Origin: Arcicella sp034519515
GTDB taxonomy: Bacteria > Bacteroidota > Bacteroidia > Cytophagales > Spirosomataceae
DNA length: 64,000 nucleotides
Reading direction: 5' to 3'
NCBI GenBank assembly: GCA_034519515.1
Contig: JAXHOK010000031.1
Span: 1-64,000, forward strand
Shown: piece by piece, positions 43,261-51,079 of the stretch
Position numbering within the stretch: position 1 is the first letter of the stretch
How the letters are laid out: each line of letters opens with the position of its first letter
Notes under the pieces: generated by a model
What the model saw: the letters and a program-made list of their open reading frames with translations, nothing else
Database searches by the model: none
Told to the model about the DNA's origin: nothing
Translations under genes and position numbers: made by a program

Positions 43261-44079
43261 ACTTATTGATAATGCTGCGCTGGCTTTTTTTAAAAACTTG
43301 GGAATAATGATTGATTCGGTCAAAAGAATTTTATCGGGGTCGTCCAATTTATCAATCATATCATTGTATTTTTCTAAGCCATGCGTTTTGATAACTATCT
43401 TTCTTTTTTCTTCTCCCGAAAGATATTCTGCCATTCCGATACCGTCGGCTTCGGGGTGAAATTGAGTTCCAAATACTTCATCTGAAAATCTAATTGCCAT
43501 GATGGCTCGTTCTAATTTTACGTGTGGACGTTCTTTCTCCATCCTTAAAACGTTTATTCCCAATTCTTTAATTCGCTTTTGGTTGGGGCTAACTAATTGA
43601 TATTCACGTGAATCAACCACATAAAAAGGCTCTGGCAAACCATCGAATAATTCTTCCTTAATATTTTTATCAATTTGATTGACTGGAAAAATGCCAAAAG
43701 CCATACTTTTTCGTTTGGTAATTTTTCCGATGCCAAAATGTCTTGAAACCAATTGGAAAGAATGACAAATCAGAAACATATACTTTTTTGCACTATTCTC
43801 ATATTTATTAAATTCAAAAATGGAGTCAATAAAATCAAAATAGGGCTTTTCCCAATCTTCTGTTGACTCCAAGGGGCTTCCTGGACCACCAGATGAAAAA
43901 TAAATATCGTAGCTTAAATCAGGGATTTCGTTGTTGGTACGAACGTTGAAAATGGTAGTTTCAATATCAATCTGTTCTCTTTCTTGAAATTCGTCTATCA
44001 GTTTTACGATACACCTCATTCCTTCATTCGGAACGTTATTGTATAAATCTAGAATGGCTATTTTTAGTGGTTCTTGCAT
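43258..44079 (-). CDS. Class I glutamine amidotransferase-like protein
   Basis: This 273-residue protein has a GATase1 fold with the complete triad: nucleophile Cys in MFLICHSFQLVSRHF near residue 107, and His and Glu in GTQFHPEADGIGMAEYL near 206. SSGGPGSPLEST near 63 is the oxyanion-side loop. It should release ammonia from glutamine or cleave a gamma-glutamyl bond. The N-terminal PNEGMRCIVKLIDEF is not from a standard biosynthetic amidotransferase I know. It sits inside the ligase cluster and is probably the ammonia donor or a gamma-glutamyl hydrolase for that pathway. Confidence 0.8.
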   Translation of the reverse strand: MQEPLKIAILDLYNNVPNEGMRCIVKLIDEFQEREQIDIETTIFNVRTNNEIPDLSYDIYFSSGGPGSPLESTEDWEKPYFDFIDSIFEFNKYENSAKKYMFLICHSFQLVSRHFGIGKITKRKSMAFGIFPVNQIDKNIKEELFDGLPEPFYVVDSREYQLVSPNQKRIKELGINVLRMEKERPHVKLERAIMAIRFSDEVFGTQFHPEADGIGMAEYLSGEEKRKIVIKTHGLEKYNDMIDKLDDPDKILLTESIIIPKFLKKASAALSIS

Positions 44080-44081
44080 GA

Positions 44082-44262
44082 GATTTTAATATGAAAATTT
44101 GAAAGTGTGTCAATTTGGAAATTGATAAAAATGTAAAATTAACCTATAAATCGCTACATATCAATAAATCAAAGCATTGTGGCGGTAACCCTAAAGTAAT
44201 TTTCGGACTCCGAATAGGGATAATTTTCAAATTAACTTCATTTCCAAATTTTCAAATTCAAA
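44082..44262. repeat. Split A/T-rich heptad arms in the ligase cluster
   Basis: Left AATTTGA-like heptamers (44092-44125) and right complementary TTTCAAA/TTCAAAT heptamers (44226-44262) enclose about 100 bases without a gene (including a CGGTAACCC stretch). Confidence 0.5.
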
Positions 44263-45364
44263 GGTAAATCCCTTGCTTAGTTTCTTCCACAATGTAATCA
44301 ACAACTTTAATTAAATCGCCCCCAGTTTGCTCAAAAACGTCTAATTGACGGTCAGCACCTGTTCCATGGTCGAGAATTTGACGGATATACTCTACTTCAT
44401 GACGGCTACCTAAATCATCCAAAACATCATCCACAAAATCTAATAATTCACCGCATAAATCACGATATGGCACTTCTTCTTGTTTCCCAAAATCAATCAA
44501 TTTACCATATATTCCGTAACGAGCCGCCCGCCATTTGTTTTCATTGATTAATACTTTGCGATAAGGTCTGAAACTAAGATTTTGGCTCAATAATTTGTGC
44601 ATTTTTGCCACTAATGCCTGCATTAAAGCCGCCAAGCAAATGGTCTCATCAATTCGCATCGGAATATCACAAATTCTGAATTCGATAGTGTCAAAATAAG
44701 GATGGAGTCGAATATCCCACCAAATTTTCTTGCCATTGTCAATACAATTAGTTTTGACTAAAAGGGCAATATATTCGTCATATTCCGTAGCAGAAGCGAA
44801 ATAATCGGGAATTCCCGTTCGTGGAAATTTATCAAAAATCTTGGAGCGATATGATTTAAAACCGGTATTTCTGCCACACCAAAAAGGCGAATTTGTGGAA
44901 AGGGCGTAAATATGAGGTAAAAAATAACGCACCGCATTCAAGATTTCTATGCCTTGTTGGCGAGTTTCGATACCCACGTGTACGTGCAGTCCAAAGATAA
45001 GATTTCCTCTGGCAACATCACGCATTTCATCAATAAGTGCATCATACCGAGCGTTTGGCGTAATTAATTGATTTTGCCAATCTGAAAAAGGATGCGTTCC
45101 TGCGGCGGCAACCAAGAGATTTTGTTTGTCGGCTAATTCAATAATATGCTTACGGAGTTCGATAACTTCTGAACGAGCTTGTTGAATATCATAGCAAATA
45201 TTTGTTCCAACTTCCACCACTGCTTGGTGCATTTCTTCTTTTACTCTTTCGTGCAAGGTTATTTGTCCGCCTTCCACAATTTTACTCATGTGCGAACGCA
45301 ACTCACGGGTTACGGGGTCAATGGTTTGGAATTCTTCTTCAATTCCAAGGGTGAATTTGGGCAT
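44258..45364 (-). CDS. YbdK-like carboxylate-amine ligase (GCS2 family)
   Basis: This 368-residue enzyme belongs to the glutamate-cysteine ligase 2 family: TLGIEEEFQTIDPVTRELR at the start, EVGTNICYDIQQAR near residue 51, GLHVHVGIETRQQG near 124, and TIEFRICDIPMRIDETICL near 228. Family members form amide bonds from a carboxylate and an amine using ATP; the E. coli homologue YbdK has weak gamma-glutamylcysteine ligase activity. Here the gene stands between an ATP-grasp protein and a glutamine amidotransferase, which suggests a small peptide or amide product other than glutathione. Confidence 0.88.
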   Translation of the reverse strand: MPKFTLGIEEEFQTIDPVTRELRSHMSKIVEGGQITLHERVKEEMHQAVVEVGTNICYDIQQARSEVIELRKHIIELADKQNLLVAAAGTHPFSDWQNQLITPNARYDALIDEMRDVARGNLIFGLHVHVGIETRQQGIEILNAVRYFLPHIYALSTNSPFWCGRNTGFKSYRSKIFDKFPRTGIPDYFASATEYDEYIALLVKTNCIDNGKKIWWDIRLHPYFDTIEFRICDIPMRIDETICLAALMQALVAKMHKLLSQNLSFRPYRKVLINENKWRAARYGIYGKLIDFGKQEEVPYRDLCGELLDFVDDVLDDLGSRHEVEYIRQILDHGTGADRQLDVFEQTGGDLIKVVDYIVEETKQGIYL

Positions 45365-45376
45365 GGGACTTTTTGT

Positions 45377-45481
45377 TATGAGCTTGGAGCAACGAAGATT
45401 GAGTATTGAGGTTTAGGAAATTAAATTGGTTGTTTAATTGCTCAAACCTCATTAATCACTGCTCAAACCTTATTGCTGATT
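45377..45481. repeat. Heptad-repeat hairpin (TTGAGNN/CTCAANN type)
   Basis: The arms (heptamers such as ATTGAGT, ATTGAGG versus GCTCAAA, CCTCATT) run in one 7-base register from 45377. They continue into the last codons (Gln-Gln-stop) of the ATP-grasp gene that ends at 45470. Confidence 0.75.
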
Positions 45482-46447
45482 TAATTCACTTCGCTTTTTT
45501 CCCATCACAGAGTTTGACATAAATGTTCCCCAAGTCAAATTATCCTGATTGGGTTTATGTTTTTTGGCTCGGTCAATTGCCATTTTTGCGGTGGCTTCCA
45601 CAACCCAATCAAAATTTTCTTGACCAACAGAATTTACATCAGCATCGGGTGCGGGATTACAAAAATCTATAGCAATTGGAATTCCATTTTTAACGGCAAA
45701 TTCAACGGTATTAAAATCATATCCTAAGGCTTTATTTAATCTTAAAACGTAATCTTTTACGGTTGCCAATAATTTTTTTGCTTCTGGTCCTGTCGGTAAA
45801 GTGGCATCATACCGCAAATGGGGTTGATTTCTGGGTTCGTATGGCATAATTTTTACGTCTTTTCCTCCGATGCAATAACATCTGAAATAATCCGTAAAAA
45901 CGATTTCTTCCTGCAGAAGCATTACCAGTTGGTCGGTTTCATCATAAGCGTTGAATAATTCATCAGGGTTTCTGACTTTGTAAACGCTCTTCCATCCTCC
46001 GCCCGAATGTGGCTTCATGTAGGCAGGAAAGCCGATGTGGTCAAAAATATCACCCCAAGGCAAAGGAAATTTGAGGTTTCGAAATGACGTTTCGGAAGTA
46101 TCAGTTGGGCGTTCTTTGGAGGGTAATAAAACAGTTTTCGGAACTGGTACGCCAACGCTCAACGCAAGGGCATTATTGAAAAATTTTTCATCTGCCGACC
46201 ACCAAAAGGGGTTGTTAATTACCGCTGAACCCGCCAATGCTGTATTTTTGAGCATGGCACGATAGAAGGGAACGTCCTGCGAAATACGGTCGATGATAAC
46301 ATCATAACCCGATGATTCGCCTTGCATTACTTTATCAACTATCATTCGCTCTGCCATAATGTCCTTCGGAGCAATTTGATTGATTCGTTCGACAAATGCC
46401 TCTGGAAATGAGGATTCCATACCGTGAAGAATGCCAATTTTTTTCAT
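45470..46447 (-). CDS. ATP-grasp ligase of the amidoligase-type cluster
   Basis: This 325-residue protein has an N-terminal pre-ATP-grasp domain (KKIGILHGMESSFPEAFVER). The ATP-grasp part has IGFPAYMKPHSGGGWKSVYK near residue 140 as the phosphate loop, LLQEEIVFTDYFRCYCIGGK near 180, and metal-binding residues in FNTVEFAVKNGIPIAIDFCN near 247. It should activate a carboxylate as acyl phosphate and couple it to an amine. It lies 54 bases downstream of the esterase gene and 105 upstream of the YbdK-like ligase. Substrates are unknown. Confidence 0.8.
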   Translation of the reverse strand: MKKIGILHGMESSFPEAFVERINQIAPKDIMAERMIVDKVMQGESSGYDVIIDRISQDVPFYRAMLKNTALAGSAVINNPFWWSADEKFFNNALALSVGVPVPKTVLLPSKERPTDTSETSFRNLKFPLPWGDIFDHIGFPAYMKPHSGGGWKSVYKVRNPDELFNAYDETDQLVMLLQEEIVFTDYFRCYCIGGKDVKIMPYEPRNQPHLRYDATLPTGPEAKKLLATVKDYVLRLNKALGYDFNTVEFAVKNGIPIAIDFCNPAPDADVNSVGQENFDWVVEATAKMAIDRAKKHKPNQDNLTWGTFMSNSVMGKKRSELNQQ

Positions 46448-46464
46448 ATTTTATTCATAATTAT

Positions 46465-46500
46465 GGTTACCTTGCCACACGGGAAAGATTCCCGTGGTAC
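46465..46500. repeat. Short hairpin, CCACACGGGAA type
   Basis: CCACACGGGAA and TTCCCGTGGT are inverted around a short loop in the spacer between the ATP-grasp and esterase genes. There is no T run, so it is not a typical terminator. Confidence 0.5.
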
Positions 46501-46501
46501 G

Positions 46502-47206
46502 TTAAATTTTGTTCAAATATTCTGGAAACATTTCCCGCCAAATATCCCAATCATGTGTGCCGTGCCAACGAATATCCAACCAATGATTGATGTTTTTGTG
46601 GGCTAAAATTTTGGAAAGTCGTTCGTTTTCGGGTTTACAAAAATCGGCATTGCAGGTTCCCAAGGTAATATTCATATTCCAAAGGTCTGGATTATCGGCA
46701 TTTGGCAGAAAATCTGGGGGATTATTAAAAAATACGTTATTGTCGTAATATCCATTCAAAAACGAACGAATATCAAAAGCGGCTCCCATTGTGAATAAAT
46801 GTGAAACCTTTTCAGGATGTCGGAAGGCAAAATTTGCGGCGTGAAACCCTCCAAAGCTACAACCTGCTACTGCCACTTTTTTTACATTACATTCATTCAT
46901 AATGGCAGGAATTAGCTCTTCATTCAAATATTGATCATAAAAATTGTGATTTTTGATTCTCTCCGACGGATGAAGATGCTTGCCATACCACGAATATTTA
47001 TCAATGCTATCGGGGCAATAAATCTTGATTTTCCCGCTCTCAATGTGTCCTCGGGCGGATTCAATCAATTTGAAATCTTTTGCCTCAAAATAACGTCCCA
47101 TTGTGGTTGGAAAAATAATCACAGGATAGCCCCAATTGCCATAAACAAGCATTTCATTATCCGCACCCAAATGATGTGAATAGTATTTTAGATAGCGTTC
47201 TTGCAT
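46502..47206 (-). CDS. Esterase D/FrmB-type alpha/beta hydrolase
   Basis: This 234-residue cytoplasmic protein (no signal peptide) has an alpha/beta hydrolase fold with the nucleophile in AGCSFGGFHAANFAFRHP near residue 118. The catalytic histidine is probably in WHGTHDWDIWREMFP near 216. It is the first gene of the five-gene ligase cluster and could hydrolyse an ester or thioester intermediate. A second, secreted esterase of the same superfamily is divergent at 47315. Confidence 0.82.
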   Translation of the reverse strand: MQERYLKYYSHHLGADNEMLVYGNWGYPVIIFPTTMGRYFEAKDFKLIESARGHIESGKIKIYCPDSIDKYSWYGKHLHPSERIKNHNFYDQYLNEELIPAIMNECNVKKVAVAGCSFGGFHAANFAFRHPEKVSHLFTMGAAFDIRSFLNGYYDNNVFFNNPPDFLPNADNPDLWNMNITLGTCNADFCKPENERLSKILAHKNINHWLDIRWHGTHDWDIWREMFPEYLNKI

Positions 47207-47314
47207 AATTTTCTATTAAAATGGTTTTGGCTTAATAATTTGTTTGTAAGTTTGTTTTACCCTAAAAATAGATATTGTTTTCTGATTTCAAAACTAATTC
47301 AATGATAATTTTTT

Positions 47315-48202
47315 ATGAAAAAAATCGGACTCATTGTTATCTTTTATGGAATAATCCTAAATCTAAATGCACAAGCAAAACACTTAAAACTCATGCAAAA
47401 TGATTCGCTGTTGCTTCAGATAGAAGAAAAATTCACTTCTAAGCACCTTCATAGACAAGTTGAATTAACTTTGATTTATCCAAAAATAAAAAATACAAAA
47501 TTACCGATTCTATTTTTTAACGATGGGCAAGATTTTCATGATTTAAACATGAAACTTCACATCCAGGCTTTATTAGATTCAAATAAAATTATTCCTCTTT
47601 TGTGCGTAGGTATCCATGCCAATCATAATAGATTGCAAGAATATGGCACTGCCAGTCAAGCAGATTATAAAAACAGAGGAGCAAAAGCCAAGCAGCACAA
47701 TGATTTTGTTTTGAAAGAATTATTGCCATACATCAATAAAAAATATTCAACTCAAAATAAGGGTAATGTTATTGCTGGATTGTCATTGGGCGGACTTTCG
47801 GCGATGGATATTGGTTGGAATAATCCGAAAGTATTTTCAAAAATTGGTGTTTTTTCGGGTTCATTTTGGTGGCGACAGAAATCAGAAGAAGAGGGTTATA
47901 AAGATGAAAATGACCGAATTATACACAACATCGTGCGAGGAGGGATTTTCAAAAAAGGCATGAAATTCTGGTTTGAGGCTGGGACAAATGATGAAACTTC
48001 AGACAGAAACAACAACGGAATTATTGATGCCATTGATGATACGTTGGATTTGATGAAAGAATTAGAAAAAAAAGGTTACAAACAGCCACAAGATATTGTT
48101 TATGAGGAAGTTAAGGAAGGGGAACATAATGCCAGAACTTGGGCAAAAATATTACCTAATTTCCTAATTTGGGCTTTTGGGAAGGAAGTCGTAAGTCATT
48201 AA
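47315..48202 (+). CDS. Secreted esterase (Esterase D/Fes-like) with Ca-binding-like loop
   Basis: This 295-residue protein has a signal peptide (KKIGLIVIFYGIILNLNAQ). The alpha/beta hydrolase core has LPILFFNDGQDFHDLN near residue 65, the nucleophile in IAGLSLGGLSAMDIG near 152, and a late His in VKEGEHNARTWAK near 268. DRNNNGIIDAIDD near 230 matches an EF-hand/dockerin-like calcium loop inserted before the active-site Asp region. Its periplasmic or surface location separates it from the divergent cytoplasmic cluster, although both may handle related esters. Confidence 0.82.
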   Translation: MKKIGLIVIFYGIILNLNAQAKHLKLMQNDSLLLQIEEKFTSKHLHRQVELTLIYPKIKNTKLPILFFNDGQDFHDLNMKLHIQALLDSNKIIPLLCVGIHANHNRLQEYGTASQADYKNRGAKAKQHNDFVLKELLPYINKKYSTQNKGNVIAGLSLGGLSAMDIGWNNPKVFSKIGVFSGSFWWRQKSEEEGYKDENDRIIHNIVRGGIFKKGMKFWFEAGTNDETSDRNNNGIIDAIDDTLDLMKELEKKGYKQPQDIVYEEVKEGEHNARTWAKILPNFLIWAFGKEVVSH

Positions 48203-48287
48203 GTTGTAAGTCATAAGATTGGGGAGTACTTATTTTATTTTCTGTTTTTATAACTTACGACTTAACGACTTATGACTTTAAAAACCT
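48187..48287. repeat. Heptad-repeat hairpin (AAGTCGT type)
   Basis: AAGTCGT, AAGTCAT, AAGTTGT-like heptamers overlap the last codons of the esterase gene (48187-48220). Complementary ACTTACG, ACTTATG units follow at 48251-48283. Confidence 0.7.
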
Positions 48288-48374
48288 TAATTTATCATAT
48301 AATTACAATCTCAAACAACTTTACTCATTAATATTGCATCTTATTATTAATCTACCAAAATAAACCCCTTTCTT

Positions 48375-50987
48375 ATGTTAAAAATCAATAACCTCTTTAC
48401 CGTTCTAATTGCCAGTTTTATCTCATTTTCGGTTTATGCAGGTGGCGTAAAAGGCACTATCAAAAACACCAAAGGAGAACAACTTTCTTTTGCTTCGATT
48501 ATCGTAAAAGGCACTTCCCGAGGCACAATGGCGAATGAAGATGGGCGGTATGAATTATCGCTCGAAAAGGGTTCTCATACGCTCATTTTTCAGTATTTGG
48601 GGCATAAACCATTTGAAAAATCTGTCGAAATAGACTCAGATTTTATCATTTTTGATGCCATCCTTTCCGAACAATCTGTTACACTAAACGAAGTCCGTTT
48701 TTCTGCCAAAGCCGAAGATCCTGCCTATACAATAATGCGAAAGACGATTTCAATGGCTAAATTCAAAACCTTAGAGTTGGATGCTTACACGTCTCGCACG
48801 TATGTAAAAGGCACTGCCCAGATGAAAGAAGTGAGCAGTTTTATGAAGATGCTGGCGGGGAAAAAAATTGAAAAAGAGTTAGGTCTCAAAATTGGGCAAG
48901 TTTATGTGATTGAATCCATCAATGATATTAGTTTCAAGCAGCCTTCGGCAGTAAAAGAAAAGGTGGTTTCTGCCCGCAATAATCTTCCCAAACAACTTCA
49001 AGACCAAGGGGCAAATTTTATTACAGTTTCAAGAATTAATTTTTATGCTCCCAAACCTTTTGGTGATATGATTTCACCTTTATCTCCCTCAGCCTTAGCA
49101 TATTATCGGTTTAAATATGAAGGCGATTTTCAAGAAAATGGGCAGTTAATTAATCGAATTAGAGTTATGCCAAAGTCAAGAGGTGAGAATGTTTTTGAGG
49201 GTGTAATTAACATCATCGAAGATACTTGGTATGTGCATAGTCTTGATTTGAAATTTAGTGACGATAACGCCTCCAATCACATCAAAATAGTTTGTTCGCC
49301 TTTTAAAGAAGTTTGGCTGCCCGTAAGTTATGCGTTTCGTTCTGATTTTGATGCTTTTGGCTTTAAAGGATTTTTTAATTATGTTACCAATGTCAGAAAT
49401 TATAACGTTACACTCAATGAAAAATATCATCAAAAACCTGTGGTAATTGATGAGAAAATTGATAAAGCGGAAGCAGTTGCGATTAAAAGTGAAAAAGTTG
49501 ATGCGAAAACGGCTTTGAAACAAAAGCAAATTACGAGAAAACAATTAGAGAAATTCTTGAAAGAATCTCAAAAAGAGGATAAAAAAGAACGTAAAACCAA
49601 GGGTGAAGATGTGGCAATGGTGCGATCATACAGCATTGAAGTTGATACTTTATTCAAAAAAAGAGGTAATGATTTCTGGAATCAAGAACGCCAAGTACCT
49701 TTGACAGATTTTGAAATCAAGGGTTATGCCCAAGGTGATAGCATCGCAAAAGCCAGTGAAGGTAATTACAAGAAAGATTCCATCAAAAATTTGCCCATTT
49801 TCAAAGTGCCACATATTCTTATGGGGAAAGTTTATAACTATGGCAAACGAGATGATTTATACGGATTTTATCCCCGGAGTTTGACCTATACTTCACCATT
49901 TTTTGGCGTTGATCTAAACACAGTTGATGGATATTACGCCCAAGGTAGTTTGAAATACGAAACTCGAGAGAAATTAGTGAAACGAACGTCTCTTTACACA
50001 GATTTGCGTTATGCTTTCGGACGAAAGGCTTTTAATTTTGATGTGGGTTATTATCATCTTTTGAATCAGCATACCTACGAAATAAAAGCGGGGAGCATGG
50101 TGCAACAATTCAATGAGAATAACCCCATTCAAAATGTTGCTAATTCGATTTATACGATGTTTTTGGAAGAAAACTATTTGAAAATTTTTCAGAAAGATTT
50201 TATCAATTTTGAATATCGAAATCGTTTTTCTCAAGCATTTACGGGTGTTTTTAATGTAGAATATGCTCAAAAGAAAGAATTACAAAATTTAGATAATTTC
50301 AAACCCTGGATTAACAATAAAGAAAAAGAATTTACCCCAAATCGCCCCGAAGGGCTGGAATTGAAAGATAGTAAATTCGTAAATCCTGAGGTATTGACGG
50401 CTGACATAAATCTGATTTTCAGACCATTTGCCAAGAAAAGAGCTTTTAATGGTAGAGAATTTACTGTGAATCAAGGTAATCCCATTTTCAGAATAAAAAG
50501 CACGAACGGAATGTTGTCAGATGGCAATTTTTCAAGATTGCAAGGAAGTTATGAGCAGACTTTTGAACTGGAGAAAATTGGCGATTTACATTTCTTAGCT
50601 AATTATGGAGGGTATCTGAAAGCACCAACTTATTTCTCAGATTATAGACATTTCAATGGAAATAAAACCATTTTACGTTCATTCAGTTTTGATGCTTTTA
50701 GAAATTTAGATTATTACAGACACAGCACAACGGGCAATTATCTGGAAGTTTTTGTGGCTAATGATTTTCAGAAATTTCTTCTTACGCAAATCACGCCACT
50801 GAGAATTTACGGCTTGAAAGAATCAATTTTTGCTAATTATCTAAACGTTGCCAAACAGGATTTTAATTATCTGGAAGTGGGCTACGGAATTTCAGGAATT
50901 GGTAAATTATTTGGCTTGGAAGTAGTAGGAAATTTTGTAAATGGAACTTACGGTTCAACGGTTTTGAGGGTGAAGTTTAATAGGTGA
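48375..50987 (+). CDS. DUF5686 outer-membrane protein with carboxypeptidase-like regulatory domain
   Basis: This 870-residue protein has a signal peptide (MLKINNLFTVLIASFISFSVYA). A CarboxypepD_reg-like domain occupies residues 22-110 (GGVKGTIKNTKGEQLSFASI, GTMANEDGRYELSL). The long DUF5686 region follows, with many alternating beta-strands in the C-terminal half that suggest an outer-membrane barrel related to TonB-dependent receptors. No TonB plug is seen. A Lys-rich stretch lies near 375-415 (KQKQITRKQLEKFLKESQ). The function of DUF5686 is unknown; a role at the outer membrane is likely. Confidence 0.88.
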   Translation: MLKINNLFTVLIASFISFSVYAGGVKGTIKNTKGEQLSFASIIVKGTSRGTMANEDGRYELSLEKGSHTLIFQYLGHKPFEKSVEIDSDFIIFDAILSEQSVTLNEVRFSAKAEDPAYTIMRKTISMAKFKTLELDAYTSRTYVKGTAQMKEVSSFMKMLAGKKIEKELGLKIGQVYVIESINDISFKQPSAVKEKVVSARNNLPKQLQDQGANFITVSRINFYAPKPFGDMISPLSPSALAYYRFKYEGDFQENGQLINRIRVMPKSRGENVFEGVINIIEDTWYVHSLDLKFSDDNASNHIKIVCSPFKEVWLPVSYAFRSDFDAFGFKGFFNYVTNVRNYNVTLNEKYHQKPVVIDEKIDKAEAVAIKSEKVDAKTALKQKQITRKQLEKFLKESQKEDKKERKTKGEDVAMVRSYSIEVDTLFKKRGNDFWNQERQVPLTDFEIKGYAQGDSIAKASEGNYKKDSIKNLPIFKVPHILMGKVYNYGKRDDLYGFYPRSLTYTSPFFGVDLNTVDGYYAQGSLKYETREKLVKRTSLYTDLRYAFGRKAFNFDVGYYHLLNQHTYEIKAGSMVQQFNENNPIQNVANSIYTMFLEENYLKIFQKDFINFEYRNRFSQAFTGVFNVEYAQKKELQNLDNFKPWINNKEKEFTPNRPEGLELKDSKFVNPEVLTADINLIFRPFAKKRAFNGREFTVNQGNPIFRIKSTNGMLSDGNFSRLQGSYEQTFELEKIGDLHFLANYGGYLKAPTYFSDYRHFNGNKTILRSFSFDAFRNLDYYRHSTTGNYLEVFVANDFQKFLLTQITPLRIYGLKESIFANYLNVAKQDFNYLEVGYGISGIGKLFGLEVVGNFVNGTYGSTVLRVKFNR

Positions 50988-50995
50988 TAAAGGCA

Positions 50996-51075
50996 ACTTC
51001 CCGAAAGTTCTTTTTACTTTCGGGAAGTTTAATCAACCAAACTTCCCGAAAGTAAAAAGAACTGTAGGGAAGTTT
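50996..51075. repeat. CTTCCCGAAAG palindrome-of-palindromes, copy B
   Basis: AACTTCCCGAAAGTTC and ACTTTCGGGAAGTTT form one palindrome; after a spacer the inverted pair AAACTTCCCGAAAGT and ACTGTAGGGAAGTTT follows. It sits between convergent genes (DUF5686 and PIG-L) and is nearly the same as 34428-34507. Confidence 0.8.
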
Positions 51076-51079
51076 AAAA

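Noticed and set aside
45470..46447. Glutathione synthetase as the identity of the ATP-grasp gene
   Set aside because: The protein lacks a convincing match to GshB motifs, and the cluster has no true GshA; only the general ATP-grasp fold is supported.
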